A stretch of DNA of 37,333 bases. It comes from an uncultured Aquiluna sp. GTDB taxonomy: Bacteria > Actinomycetota > Actinomycetes > Actinomycetales > Microbacteriaceae. Of this stretch, positions 1-9,220 are shown one piece after another. Each line of letters starts with the position of its first letter. Position 1 is the first letter of the stretch. The position numbers and the translations under genes are program-made. The stretch is taken from the NCBI GenBank assembly GCA_905182225.1, contig CAJJAJ010000034.1:1-37333 (forward strand), in the 5' to 3' direction. The notes below the pieces were generated by a model. It did no database searches. It saw only the letters and a program-made list of their open reading frames with translations, and was not told the origin of the DNA.

Positions 1-125
1 TGGTGCAGTGCGGGCACTGAGCGCGCATCAAGTCTCTTGAGTCGAAACTCCAGGTTCCATCGCGTAACTTCATTAGAACAAAGAGTGCCACATTTTACGA
101 TTCAAGGAGTCACCTTGTGAGCGGC

Positions 126-380
126 TCACACCTGAAGCCGCGCTTCAACCTCGGCTCTCGTTGGGGGCTGGCAGCCAACCCTCTCACACACGATTGCAGC
201 AGCAGCCGTGGCATACTCAGCGGCGCTGCGTATTTCATCCGGGGTTAGTGCGTGCAGTTTTGCTAAGGGTTCAATGCCCAGAGCATCTAGGTCACTGAGT
301 TTGGCTAAGAAATTCGCCATGAAGGTATCTCCAGCGCCAACGGTGTCTACCAAAGCAATCCGTTGAGCATCTACTGATAA
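126..380 (-). pseudogene. Truncated PfkB-family sugar kinase (C-terminal remnant)
   Basis: The reading frame carries the PfkB family signature 2 (VDTVGAGDTF), in which the Asp of GAGD is the catalytic base, followed by the usual C-terminal helices with AAAIVCERVGCQPP. Whole PfkB kinases have about 300 residues with this motif near residue 250; here only about 85 residues are open. The frame can be read back nine codons before the TTG at 353 (SVDAQRIA, which resembles the strand that normally precedes the motif) and then meets a TAG at 381-383. Beyond that lies the start of a divergent gene. The sugar-binding half and signature 1 are missing, so this cannot be a working kinase. I infer a 5' deletion remnant; the substrate cannot be told. 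Confidence 0.75.
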
Positions 381-413
381 CTAGTATCATGGCGCCAAGT
401 CTAGACTTTAGCC

Positions 414-1430
414 ATGAAGACCGCTTCGAGCATAAAGACCGCAATTCGACTTCCACTCATTGGCCTAGTAGCCGCCTGGCTTTTGTTTATGATTGCCGCC
501 TACTCACAGTTGTTGGTGCAGCGCACCGTTTACCTTGACGATGGAACTTCGGTTTATCCGGACCCAAGATTTCAGCTGGAAATCTACCTTTTCTTTCTCG
601 GAATTACCGCATTTGCCCTTGCGGCGCTGGCCGGACAAAAACTTGCTTTGAGAATCAGAACCGAATCTGATTCCGGGTTGGCCATAAGTGCTCACCGCCT
701 CAATAACTTAGGTGTCGTGCTTTCGCTGGTCGCCGGTGCCATTTTTGCGATCGCAAGCTTTTTTGGGGCTTGGGATTCTTTCAACCCCTCGGATGATCCA
801 GTAGGACTGCGATTCCTCAACGTCTATCTGCCAATAATCCTTGCAACAGCGCTAGTGGTGTTCGTTATCTTGGCGGCATTCGTGTTCAGAAAGGATGCGC
901 CCGATATTCCAGCGGGGGAAAAGGATGAAGATCGCAAAAAGCTGCAGCGCGCAATTGGTCTTGCTTACGCGAGTCCCATTATCGGAACGGCAATAGCGAT
1001 TATCTTTGGCCTGGTCGTTTACGACGTGACTCGAACCAGCCTTGATGTCTGGATCTGGGTGATCATTCAGGCTTTGATTGCGGTTTCCATAATCACCGGA
1101 ACCCGCTTCGCTGCCCAAGCTAGGTCTTCAAAGCCTCTGCCAGTCAAGGAGCGCACTATTGGTTTAGCCGCTGTGAAGCTAAACCTTGTCTTGGCAATTG
1201 TGTTTGGTGCTGTCGTGACACTTATGGCTTTCACAATGGGCTTTCAAGCCATCTCTAGCCTTGAAGTCTTCCCAGACTGGAGAGAAAACATGACTGCGGT
1301 GGAGCAGCAGTCAAGAATTATCGCACCTTCAATCATCTGGTTCTTCCGGCTCATGCTTCCGGCGCTAGTGTTACTTGCGCTGGCTGCGTTCGGTATTTAC
1401 CGAACCACCACCTCTCGCCACGCTGAATAA
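414..1430 (+). CDS. Multi-pass membrane protein of unknown function
   Basis: I do not recognise a family. The 338-residue product has about eight hydrophobic segments (roughly residues 12-33, 57-76, 95-117, 138-159, 182-204, 210-230, 254-277 and 307-331) separated by short charged loops, and it ends in a short polar tail. The largest loops are around residues 34-56 and 160-180 (charged, EKDEDRKK). No transporter signature or catalytic motif is visible. The ATG at 414 is not preceded by a clear ribosome site. The next gene, a HAD phosphatase, starts 14 bases after the stop and may be co-transcribed. The pfkB remnant lies divergently just upstream, so the upstream border of this gene may be a rearrangement junction. 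Confidence 0.75.
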   Translation: MKTASSIKTAIRLPLIGLVAAWLLFMIAAYSQLLVQRTVYLDDGTSVYPDPRFQLEIYLFFLGITAFALAALAGQKLALRIRTESDSGLAISAHRLNNLGVVLSLVAGAIFAIASFFGAWDSFNPSDDPVGLRFLNVYLPIILATALVVFVILAAFVFRKDAPDIPAGEKDEDRKKLQRAIGLAYASPIIGTAIAIIFGLVVYDVTRTSLDVWIWVIIQALIAVSIITGTRFAAQARSSKPLPVKERTIGLAAVKLNLVLAIVFGAVVTLMAFTMGFQAISSLEVFPDWRENMTAVEQQSRIIAPSIIWFFRLMLPALVLLALAAFGIYRTTTSRHAE

Positions 1431-1444
1431 GGACTAGCAAGTAA

Positions 1445-2086
1445 ATGCAAACACCTCTTAAAGGCCTGCTCTTCGATAATGACGGAGTCCTTGTCGACTC
1501 CATGCCCGGAGCACTGCAGGCATGGATTTCATGGGGCGAGCGTTACCATCAAGACTTTGTTCTCAGTGCCGAATATCACGGCCGTCGAGCAAGCGACATT
1601 GTTGCTGAACTAGTTTCGGAAGACAAATTTCATCACGCGCTCGATTACATAAACCAACTCGAACTTGATCAGGCTCACTCAACTACCGCTCTTGTCGGAA
1701 CCCTTGAGCTTTTGGCGTCACTCCCTGATGGCACTTGGAACATCGTGACCGGAGCCAATCCGGAACTGGCCAGAGCTAGATTGTCTGCGGCGCGGATTTT
1801 GGCGCCTCAGGCCCTAGTGACTGCCGCCGATGGCCAAAAAGGTAAGCCGGACCCGGAGCCTTATCTATTGGGAGCTCAAAAAATCGGCATTCCCATATCT
1901 GAATGCGCGGTCTTCGAAGATGCCCCCGCAGGCCTCGTGGCCGGTAAGTTAGCCGGGGCGGCACTGCTAGTTGGAATCGGTGAACAGACCCTTGACTCGG
2001 TTGCCGATGTGGTTATTGGTTCACTAGCGGGATTGAAATACTCTCAAGGGTTGTTGGAGATTCCAGATGAAGTTAGGCTGAGGTAA
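1445..2086 (+). CDS. HAD-superfamily phosphatase (beta-phosphoglucomutase/sugar phosphatase-like)
   Basis: The four HAD motifs are in order: motif I DNDG (nucleophile Asp11, acid/base Asp13), motif II with Thr102 in VTGA, motif III with Lys134 in GKPDPEPY, and motif IV with Glu158-Asp159 in FEDAPAG. The alpha-helical cap sits between motifs I and II, as in cap-type C1 enzymes that hydrolyse small phosphosugars or glycerol/glycolate phosphates. The length of 213 residues is normal. AAGGA lies about 11 bases before the ATG. The stop codon TAA shares its last base with the ATG of the glutaredoxin-like gene (TAATG), so the two are translationally coupled. The exact substrate cannot be read from the sequence. 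Confidence 0.9.
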   Translation: MQTPLKGLLFDNDGVLVDSMPGALQAWISWGERYHQDFVLSAEYHGRRASDIVAELVSEDKFHHALDYINQLELDQAHSTTALVGTLELLASLPDGTWNIVTGANPELARARLSAARILAPQALVTAADGQKGKPDPEPYLLGAQKIGIPISECAVFEDAPAGLVAGKLAGAALLVGIGEQTLDSVADVVIGSLAGLKYSQGLLEIPDEVRLR

Positions 2087-2337
2087 TGGCAGAAATAGAA
2101 TTTTATACCGCCGATTGGTGCAGCGACTGCAGGCGTTCAAAGTCACTATTGGACACTCTCGGGGTTGAATACGAGACATTCGATGTTGAAAAGAGCAAAG
2201 AGAATGCTGATAAGTCGCAGGCTATTTCTGGTCGTCACAACATACCGGTGATCAAATTTGCAGACGGTAATTATCTCGTTGAGCCAAGTGATGCGATATT
2301 GCATGCAGAGCTTAAGATCCGCGGAATCATAGCCTAG
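2086..2337 (+). CDS. Glutaredoxin-like protein (mycoredoxin type)
   Basis: This 83-residue thioredoxin-fold protein has the active-site motif CSDC (Cys12 and Cys15) after the first strand (IEFYTADW) and the cis-proline loop NIPV (Pro54) that faces the active site. Actinobacterial mycoredoxins, which reduce mycothiol mixed disulfides, have this size and layout, though CGYC or CPWC is more usual; CSDC is a variant. A related but distinct NrdH protein is encoded at 9622-9846. The start overlaps the HAD phosphatase stop by one base. The role in thiol reduction follows from the family; the mycothiol link is inference. Confidence 0.85.
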   Translation: MAEIEFYTADWCSDCRRSKSLLDTLGVEYETFDVEKSKENADKSQAISGRHNIPVIKFADGNYLVEPSDAILHAELKIRGIIA

Positions 2338-2424
2338 GTCTATCTTTTTTTGCGTTCGGGCCGTAGGCTTTAAGTATTGTGAGCTCGGGGTCTCCGGATT
2401 CACCAGATAAGGACTTCCCCGACG

Positions 2425-3972
2425 ATGCCAAATAATAACTATTCGCCTGCGCCGACCAAATCAAATGGTCGAAAGGGCTACGCCTCAAAAAAGGGCGATT
2501 ACCAATCAACCGATGGAGCTCGAAAGCCCCGTCACTCACAGCGACCTGACCGAGTTCAGCGCGAGGATTCTCGTGACAAGGACTTTTCAAATGCACGTGC
2601 CAAGACCGGCAAAACCTTCCAGGGCGACAAGAAGCTAGACAGGCTTGAAGCAACCGAGGTAGGCGAGAGCTTCGCGACTTTCCAGGAGATGGATCTTCCT
2701 GAGCGCCTAACTCAAGAGCTATCGAAGATGGGTGCAGCAACACCGTTCCCAATCCAGTCTGCAACTATCCCTGCAGCCATGGCTGGTCGACACGTGTTGG
2801 GCCGCGGAAAAACCGGTTCCGGTAAAACAATTGCTTTCGGTGTCCCGTTAGTTGCCTTCCTGGCAAAAGCTGGAAACCAGCCAAGAGTGCCGCTGAAGCC
2901 AAAGGCTTTGGTTCTAGCGCCAACTCGCGAGTTAGCTCAGCAGATTGACCGCACGCTTTCGCAGCTTGCCAAATCAGTAGGTTTTTACACCACCACTATT
3001 TATGGTGGTGTGCCTCAGCACCGCCAGGTCGAAGCGCTAAAGCGCGGCGTAGACATTGCTATTGCCACCCCAGGTCGCTTGGAAGACCTAATGGCCCAGG
3101 GCAAAATTGACCTGTCTGGTCTCGAAAGAGTTGTAGTTGACGAGGCTGACCACATGTGTGAATTGGGCTTTGTTGAGCCAGTGAACCGCATTTTGGAGGC
3201 AGCGGGAGACAGCCAGAAGCTTCTTTTCTCTGCGACTTTGGACTCTGAGGTAGCTCAGCTTGTCAAGAAGTTCATGCCGTCACCTTACGTGTACGAAGTA
3301 CCGGGCGAAGTAAACGAGTCTTCAGACATCGAGCACCGCGTGCTAGTTATGGATCCAAAGGATCGATCAGCAATCTTCCATCGCCTAGTTCAGGGCTCTG
3401 GCAAGTCAATCGTGTTCGTTCGCACCAAGCTAACGGCTGAGGCTTTGTCTTCTAGCCTGAATGACGCCGGTGTCCCAACGGCAAGATTGCACGGAGACCT
3501 AAACCAGGCTCAGCGAACCAAGAACCTAGAGCGATTCATCAAGGGGTCTGCTCGCGTTATGGTCGCTACCGACGTTGCAGCTCGTGGTATCCACGTTGAC
3601 GACGTGAAACTAGTAATTCAGCTGGATTTGCCTGAAGAGTACAAGACCTACCTGCACCGAGCTGGCCGTACCGGCCGCGCTGGTCGCAGCGGAACAGTAA
3701 TCTGCATGGTGCCATCGGGCCGCTCAAGAAAAGCAGAAGATCTGCTAAAAAGAGCTGACCGCGAGGCCATTTACAGCAATGTGAGCCCGGGTCACGAGTT
3801 GCTTGAAGAGCTGGCTGGACCGATTGCGCCGCCAATGGTCATGGACTCAATTGACTTCGGTGATTCAAGATTTGCGACTGTAAACAAGAACAAAGTCAGA
3901 ACTGACTTGCGGGCACGCCACACGCCTAATAAGATGGGCGGAGCCAAAGACCGCCGGTACAAGTCGCGCTAA
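2425..3972 (+). CDS. DEAD-box ATP-dependent RNA helicase
   Basis: All core motifs are visible: the Q motif around Pro109-Ile110-Gln111, motif I GKTGSGKT (128-135), Ia PTREL (166-170), Ib TPGR (215-218), motif II DEAD (239-242), motif III SAT (269-271), motif V around ATDVAARG (381-388) and motif VI HRAGRTGR (411-418). The first 80 residues are polar, basic and low in complexity, and the tail is basic too (KDRRYKSR), typical of RNA-binding extensions in RhlE/DeaD-like proteins that act in ribosome assembly, RNA decay or cold growth. AAGGA lies about 12 bases before the ATG. It precedes the rplJ-rplL unit, which fits a ribosome-related role but does not prove one. Confidence 0.95.
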   Translation: MPNNNYSPAPTKSNGRKGYASKKGDYQSTDGARKPRHSQRPDRVQREDSRDKDFSNARAKTGKTFQGDKKLDRLEATEVGESFATFQEMDLPERLTQELSKMGAATPFPIQSATIPAAMAGRHVLGRGKTGSGKTIAFGVPLVAFLAKAGNQPRVPLKPKALVLAPTRELAQQIDRTLSQLAKSVGFYTTTIYGGVPQHRQVEALKRGVDIAIATPGRLEDLMAQGKIDLSGLERVVVDEADHMCELGFVEPVNRILEAAGDSQKLLFSATLDSEVAQLVKKFMPSPYVYEVPGEVNESSDIEHRVLVMDPKDRSAIFHRLVQGSGKSIVFVRTKLTAEALSSSLNDAGVPTARLHGDLNQAQRTKNLERFIKGSARVMVATDVAARGIHVDDVKLVIQLDLPEEYKTYLHRAGRTGRAGRSGTVICMVPSGRSRKAEDLLKRADREAIYSNVSPGHELLEELAGPIAPPMVMDSIDFGDSRFATVNKNKVRTDLRARHTPNKMGGAKDRRYKSR

Positions 3973-3975
3973 AAC

Positions 3976-3991
3976 CTAGAACTAGTTCTAG
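3976..3991. repeat. 16-bp perfect palindrome CTAGAACTAGTTCTAG
   Basis: The sequence equals its own reverse complement over 16 bases and starts four bases after the helicase stop codon. It has no T-run after it, so it is not a normal terminator. It could be a protein-binding site or chance; nothing decides between them. Confidence 0.5.
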
Positions 3992-4031
3992 ATTCGCCGC
4001 GACTGACGAAGGTTCACGAAAGTGAAAACCA

Positions 4032-4100
4032 GCGCAGGTGTATGAAGAGATTCTCTTTTTGAGTAATGCTCCGTGCGCCTAGCGCCGGAGCATTTTTTTG
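4032..4100 (+). promoter_or_regulatory. rplJ 5' leader with attenuator (L10 leader-like)
   Basis: The leader has GCGCAGG (4032-4038), followed by TG and the start of the GCAGGTGT element seen in L10 leaders, then a short hairpin AAGAGA-T-TCTCTT (4045-4057), then an intrinsic terminator. The terminator stem is ATGCTCCG-T-GCGC (4066-4078) paired with GCGCCGGAGCAT (4082-4093), with loop CTA and a following run of T. GCGCAGG can instead pair with CCTAGCGC (4078-4085, one bulged A), which would break the terminator. This fits the known autogenous control by L10/L12 in bacteria; the pairing switch is my reading, not a fold computation. Confidence 0.7.
4066..4100 (+). terminator. Intrinsic terminator in the rplJ leader (attenuator)
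   Basis: A 12-bp stem with one bulged T and a three-base loop is followed by seven T. It lies before, not after, the ribosomal protein genes, so it must be read through for rplJL expression. It may also stop transcripts from the helicase. Confidence 0.8.
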
Positions 4101-4138
4101 ATCCTCTTGTCACCGGCACTAAACAAACAAGGAGCGCC

Positions 4139-4651
4139 ATGGCAGACAAGAAGGAAAAGGTAGCCGAGCTAACCGAAAGGTTTACAAGCTCGAACACCGT
4201 TATTCTGACTGAATACCGCGGACTCAGTGTGACGAAGATGAAAGAGCTCCGTCGTGCAATGGTTAATGACGCAACATACGTGGTTGCAAAGAACACCCTT
4301 CTGAGAATTGCTGCGAAAAACGCAGGAGTTACCACTTTCGACGACCAGCTGGTTGGACCATCAGCCCTGGCTTTCGTTCACGGTGACCCAGTAACAACTG
4401 CAAAGGCTCTGAAGGACTTCGCAAAGGCTAATCCACTGCTTCTTATCAAGTCCGCCGTTATGGATGGAATTGACTTGGATGCAGCTGAGATTAACAAGCT
4501 CGCTGATCTCGAAACCCGTGAGGTGCTATTGGCTAAGGTCGCTAGCGCAATCAAGGCAACGATGTTCAAGGCCGCCTACACCTTCAACGCACTACCTTCC
4601 GGGGCAGTTCGCGTTGTCGACGCATTGCGTCAAAAGCAAGAGTCCAACTAA
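4139..4651 (+). CDS. rplJ: 50S ribosomal protein L10
   Basis: The 170-residue protein begins MADKKEKVAEL and contains the L10 core (ILTEYRGLSV, the DATYVVAKNTLLRIA stretch, and the C-terminal LPSGAVRVVDAL part that binds L7/L12 dimers). L10 anchors the L7/L12 stalk on the large subunit, where translation factors dock. An open frame continues 66 bases upstream to an ATG at 4073, but that region is the terminator hairpin; the ATG at 4139 has AAGGAG seven bases before it and gives the normal L10 length, so I chose it. rplL follows after 26 bases. Regulation is probably by the leader at 4032-4100. Confidence 0.97.
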   Translation: MADKKEKVAELTERFTSSNTVILTEYRGLSVTKMKELRRAMVNDATYVVAKNTLLRIAAKNAGVTTFDDQLVGPSALAFVHGDPVTTAKALKDFAKANPLLLIKSAVMDGIDLDAAEINKLADLETREVLLAKVASAIKATMFKAAYTFNALPSGAVRVVDALRQKQESN

Positions 4652-4677
4652 TTACCCAAACCAAATAGGAGAACAAA

Positions 4678-5055
4678 ATGGCAAAGATGACTGCCGACCA
4701 GCTCATTGAAGCTTTCAAGGAGCTAACCCTTATTGAGCTTTCAGACTTCGTAAAGAAGTTCGAAGAAGTATTCGAAGTATCAGCAGCAGCACCAGTTGCT
4801 GTTGCAGCAGCCGGTGGCGCTGCCGCTGAAGCAGTAGAAGAGAAGGACGAATTCGACGTCATTCTTGACGCTGCTGGCGACCAGAAGATCCAGGTTATCA
4901 AGGAGGTTCGTGCTATCACTAACCTAGGCCTAGGCGAAGCCAAGGCTCTTGTTGACGCAGCCCCTTCAACCATTCTTGAGGGTGCAAAGAAGGACGTTGC
5001 TGAAGACGCCAAGGCAAAGCTTGAAGCCGCTGGTGGAAAAGTAACCCTAAAGTAA
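4678..5055 (+). CDS. rplL: 50S ribosomal protein L7/L12
   Basis: This acidic 125-residue protein has the N-terminal dimerisation domain ([20 protein letters not shown]), an Ala/Val-rich hinge around residues 35-55, and the C-terminal factor-binding domain ([21 protein letters not shown], then [13 protein letters not shown]). It forms the flexible stalk that recruits elongation factors. AGGAG lies eight bases before the ATG. Codon use is biased as expected for a highly expressed gene. A strong terminator follows at 5075-5105, so rplJ and rplL form a two-gene unit. Confidence 0.98.
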   Translation: MAKMTADQLIEAFKELTLIELSDFVKKFEEVFEVSAAAPVAVAAAGGAAAEAVEEKDEFDVILDAAGDQKIQVIKEVRAITNLGLGEAKALVDAAPSTILEGAKKDVAEDAKAKLEAAGGKVTLK

Positions 5056-5074
5056 TTTTCTTTACTTAGAAATT

Positions 5075-5105
5075 AACCCCCGCAGTCTGACTGCGGGGGT
5101 TTTTT
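5075..5105 (+). terminator. Intrinsic terminator after rplL
   Basis: The stem AACCCCCGCAGT pairs perfectly with ACTGCGGGGGTT around a three-base loop and is followed by T residues. It lies 20 bases after the rplL stop and reaches the stop codon of the convergent zupT gene. Confidence 0.95.
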
Positions 5106-5935
5106 CATAGCCTGAGCAAGACCAAGCTGGTTGCCATTACTGCCATTCCGGCTATAAGACCGTAGACGGTTAGGTGACCACGGGCCGAGTTCTTGGCGGT
5201 CGGCAAGAGCGTGTCTATGGCAAGAAATACCATCACGCCGGCGACCATCGAGAAAACAAAGCCCAGTGAGAAATCTGTAAGGAAAGGCCTCAAGATCAGG
5301 TAGCCGATAACCGCACCTGCTGGCTCAGCAAGCCCCGAAAGAAAACTCAGCTTGAAGGCTTTTCTTTTTGATTTAGTTGCGTAGTAAACCGGCACTGAAA
5401 CCGCAATGCCTTCCGGAATATTGTGAAGGGCCACCGCCACCGCCATCGCGATTCCAACTTCTGGGTCATCGAGCACTAGCAAGAACGTTGCGAGCCCCTC
5501 GGGGAAGTTGTGGATAGCAATTGCCAAAGCCACGAAAAGACCCATCCGAAGCAATGCCTTGTTGTTGGCAGTTTCTAGGATGTCGAGTGGGGTTTGATCG
5601 TTGCCAATTAGTTCGATCTGAGTGTTCTCGTGGGGGTTAGCAGATGAGGGCACCAGGGCATCTATGATCGCCATAACCACCATGCCAAGGACCAATGCGA
5701 AGGCCGCGTAGCCGGCGGCCTCAACGCTCGATACTGTGGTTGCCAAATACGCTGTTGATTTCGGAATGATTTCAACGAAGCTCAGGTAAATCATTACACC
5801 CGCGGAAAACCCCATTGATATTGCAAAGAAGGTCTTATTCGTGGTTTTGGTGAAAAAGGCCAGGGCCGAACCGATTCCAGTGGATAGCCCAGCCGCCAGC
5901 GTGACCCCGAAGGCCAATAGCAGTGTGCTGTCCAT
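5105..5935 (-). CDS. zupT: ZIP-family divalent metal transporter (ZupT-like)
   Basis: The 276-residue product has about eight membrane segments and both ZIP signatures, HNFPEGLATF and HNIPEGIAV, whose His and Glu residues line the metal path. ZupT-type proteins import Zn, Fe, Mn and Co. An upstream TTG in the same frame (5995) would give 20 more residues, but that stretch is an intrinsic terminator hairpin; the ATG at 5935 with AAGGA five bases before it is the real start. It lies downstream of nrdHIEF and a Cys-rich micro-ORF, separated by the terminator at 5957-5987, so it is probably expressed by read-through or from its own promoter. The link to metal supply for the Mn/Fe-dependent NrdF is inference. 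Confidence 0.93.
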   Translation of the reverse strand: MDSTLLLAFGVTLAAGLSTGIGSALAFFTKTTNKTFFAISMGFSAGVMIYLSFVEIIPKSTAYLATTVSSVEAAGYAAFALVLGMVVMAIIDALVPSSANPHENTQIELIGNDQTPLDILETANNKALLRMGLFVALAIAIHNFPEGLATFLLVLDDPEVGIAMAVAVALHNIPEGIAVSVPVYYATKSKRKAFKLSFLSGLAEPAGAVIGYLILRPFLTDFSLGFVFSMVAGVMVFLAIDTLLPTAKNSARGHLTVYGLIAGMAVMATSLVLLRL

Positions 5936-5956
5936 CTTGTTCCTTAGTGAGGGGAC

Positions 5957-5987
5957 GAAAAAAGCCGGGTAACTTATGTCACCCGGC
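5957..5987 (-). terminator. Intrinsic terminator between the micro-ORF and zupT
   Basis: On the minus strand GCCGGGTGAC pairs with GTTACCCGGC (10 bp, one G-T pair, loop ATAA) and is followed by six T. It closes the nrdHIEF transcript but lies only 22 bases before the zupT start codon, so it could also act as an attenuator for zupT. Confidence 0.9.
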
Positions 5988-6000
5988 CTGATCAATGTAT

Positions 6001-6051
6001 CTAGTGCTTACCGTTGCAGTTGCAGCTATCTTTTGAGCAGTTGCAGTCCAT
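6001..6051 (-). CDS. Cys-rich 16-residue micro-ORF (CxC...CxC)
   Basis: The reading is MDCNCSKDSCNCNGKH, then TAG. Four of 16 residues are Cys, arranged as two CxC pairs, with a C-terminal His; this is the kind of ligand set seen in small metal-binding peptides. Its ribosome site TAAGGAGG is one of the strongest in the window, overlaps the nrdF stop codon, and stands six bases before the ATG, which is hard to explain if the ORF is not translated. A terminator follows 13 bases after the stop, then zupT. I recognise no family. It could be a metallopeptide, or a leader peptide that senses cysteine supply, as described for polycysteine upstream ORFs in mycobacteria. Both functions are inference. 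Confidence 0.6.
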   Translation of the reverse strand: MDCNCSKDSCNCNGKH

Positions 6052-6061
6052 TTTCGCCTCC

Positions 6062-7045
<984 letters not shown>

Positions 7046-9220
7046 CTAAAGCATGCAGCTGACGCAGCTATCAACCTCTGTACCTAACAGGGCCTGCTGA
7101 CGAATGCGGATGTAATAAATGGTTTTGATGCCCTTGCGCCAAGCGTTTATCTGCGCACGGTTTACGTCTCTTGTGGTAGCGGTGTCTTTGAAGAACAAAG
7201 TCAGCGACAAGCCCTGATCTACGTGCTGGGTTGCAACAGCGTAGGTGTCAATGATCTTGTCTGGACCAACCTCGTAGGCGTCGTCGTAGTAGTCCCAGGT
7301 GTCCTCCGATAGGAATGGCGCTGGGTAGTAAACGCGGCCCAATTTACCTTCTTTGCGAATCTCAATGCGAGATGCAATTGGGTGAATTGAGCTTGTTGAG
7401 TTGTTGATGTAGGAAATCGATCCCGTTGGCGGTACCGCCTGGAGGTTCTGGTTGTAAATACCGTGAGCCATGACCGAGGTCTTTAGCTTCTTCCAGTCAG
7501 CCTGAGTAGGAATCTTCGCTCCCGATTTTGCAAAGAGCTCCTTTACCTTCTCGGTTTTAGGCTCCCACACCTGGGTTACGTACTTCTCGAAGTACTCGCC
7601 GCTTGCGTAGGTAGAGTTTTCAAAGTTAGCAAAGGTGCTGCCTCGTTCGATTGCGATCTTGTTTGAGGCCTGGATTGCGTTGAACACCACGGTGTAGAAG
7701 TAGATGTTCGTGAAATCAAGGGCTTCTTCGCTGCCGTAGTGGATATGCTCGCGGGCTAGGTAGCCGTGGAGGTTCATCTGTCCCAGACCAATCGCGTGAC
7801 TCTTGTGGTTACCGTCGGAGATCGAACGAACGCTCACGATGTCGGACTGGTCGCTCACGGAGGTCAATGCGCGGATTGAGGTCTCGATTGTTTTTGCAAG
7901 ATCTGGACCATCCATTGCCATGGCAATGTTTAGTGAACCCAAGTTGCAGGAGATATCCTTACCAATCTGATCATATGACAAATCAGCGTTGTAGGTGGTT
8001 GGTGTGTTCACCTGAAGGATCTCAGAGCAGAGGTTTGACATGTTGATGCGACCCTGGATTGGGTTGGCCTTGTTTACGGTGTCTTCATACATGATGTATG
8101 GGTAGCCAGACTCAAACTGAAGCTCTGCGATGCGCTCAAACAAAGTACGAGCCTTGATCTTCTGCTTCTTAATTCTTGGGTCGTCAACCATCTCCTGGTA
8201 TTTCTCAGTAACTGAGATGTCACCAAATGGCACTCCGTAGACCTTTTCGACATCGTAGGGCGAGAACAGGTACATGTCTTCGTTGTCTTTTGCCAAGTGC
8301 ATTGTGATGTCTGGAACCACTATCCCAATTGAAAGAGTCTTGATGCGAGTCTTCTCATCAGCGTTCTCGCGCTTGGTGTCTAGGAAGCGAAGAATGTCTG
8401 GGTGGTGAGCATTTAGGTAAACCGCGCCGGCACCCTGACGAGCACCGAGCTGATTTGCGTAGGAGAAGCTATCTTCCAAAAGCTTCATCACCGGGATGAT
8501 TCCGGAGGACTGGCCTTCAATCTTCTTGATTGGAGCTCCATACTCACGGACGTTAGAAAGGTTAAGGGCAACGCCGCCACCACGCTTTGAAAGCTGGAGG
8601 GCTGAGTTGATGGCTCTAGAAATCGACTCCATGTTGTCTTCGATTCGAAGCAGGAAGCACGAGACAAACTCGCCACGCTGCTTCTTGCCGCAGTTTAAGA
8701 AAGTGGGGGTAGCCGGCTGGAAGCGTCCTGAAATGATTTCTTCAACCATGGAGATTGCAATGTCTTCTTTACCTTCGGCTAGCGCCAAGGCAACCATTAC
8801 GACGCGATCTTCGAATCGCTCTAGGTAGCGCTCACCATCAAAAGTCTTGAGTGCGTATCCGGTGTAGAACTTGTAGGCACCCATGAAGGCGTCAAAGCGG
8901 AACTTCTTGGAGTACGCAAGCTTCTCTAGTTCCTCAATGAACTCGAAGCGGTACTGGTCCAAAATCTCTTTTTCGTAGTACTCATTCTCAACCAGGTAGT
9001 CCAGACGCTCCTTCAGAGAGTGGAAGAAAACGGTGTTTTGGTTCACGTGGTCTAGGAAGTACTTGCGAACAGCGAGCTTGTCTTTGGCAAGCTGCATCTT
9101 TCCGTCTTTGTCCCAAAGGTTGATCATGGCGTTGAGCTCGTGATAGCTCATGGCACTTTCGATGCCAGTCTTGCCGGTTTCAACTCCGTTGTCGTCTAGT
9201 TCTATTACCTGGTTAGCCAC
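7046..9220 (-). CDS. nrdE: Class Ib ribonucleotide reductase, alpha subunit
   Basis: The 724-residue catalytic subunit reduces ribonucleoside diphosphates to deoxyribonucleotides. Visible are the active-site Asn396-Leu-Cys398-Ser-Glu400 (radical Cys398), the redox pair Cys188 (VSCFLL) and Cys425 (ISCNLG), the [13 protein letters not shown] and [10 protein letters not shown] stretches, and the C-terminal CVSC (Cys719 and Cys722) that shuttles electrons from NrdH. The short N-terminus lacks a full ATP-cone, as is normal for class Ib. Its start overlaps the end of nrdI by 16 bases, which indicates coupling. It is part of nrdHIEF. Confidence 0.98.
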   Translation of the reverse strand: MANQVIELDDNGVETGKTGIESAMSYHELNAMINLWDKDGKMQLAKDKLAVRKYFLDHVNQNTVFFHSLKERLDYLVENEYYEKEILDQYRFEFIEELEKLAYSKKFRFDAFMGAYKFYTGYALKTFDGERYLERFEDRVVMVALALAEGKEDIAISMVEEIISGRFQPATPTFLNCGKKQRGEFVSCFLLRIEDNMESISRAINSALQLSKRGGGVALNLSNVREYGAPIKKIEGQSSGIIPVMKLLEDSFSYANQLGARQGAGAVYLNAHHPDILRFLDTKRENADEKTRIKTLSIGIVVPDITMHLAKDNEDMYLFSPYDVEKVYGVPFGDISVTEKYQEMVDDPRIKKQKIKARTLFERIAELQFESGYPYIMYEDTVNKANPIQGRINMSNLCSEILQVNTPTTYNADLSYDQIGKDISCNLGSLNIAMAMDGPDLAKTIETSIRALTSVSDQSDIVSVRSISDGNHKSHAIGLGQMNLHGYLAREHIHYGSEEALDFTNIYFYTVVFNAIQASNKIAIERGSTFANFENSTYASGEYFEKYVTQVWEPKTEKVKELFAKSGAKIPTQADWKKLKTSVMAHGIYNQNLQAVPPTGSISYINNSTSSIHPIASRIEIRKEGKLGRVYYPAPFLSEDTWDYYDDAYEVGPDKIIDTYAVATQHVDQGLSLTLFFKDTATTRDVNRAQINAWRKGIKTIYYIRIRQQALLGTEVDSCVSCML

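Noticed and set aside
2327-2764. Open frame of 145 codons on the minus strand opposite the RNA helicase start
   Set aside because: No family match, odd composition, and it lies antisense to a clear gene; a shadow of the codon bias.
4073-4138. Longer N-terminus for L10 from the ATG at 4073
   Set aside because: It lies inside the terminator hairpin, has no ribosome site, and would add residues absent from L10; the ATG at 4139 has AAGGAG.
5936-5995. Longer N-terminus for ZupT from a TTG at 5995
   Set aside because: The stretch is an intrinsic terminator, and the ATG at 5935 has a good ribosome site and fits the family length.
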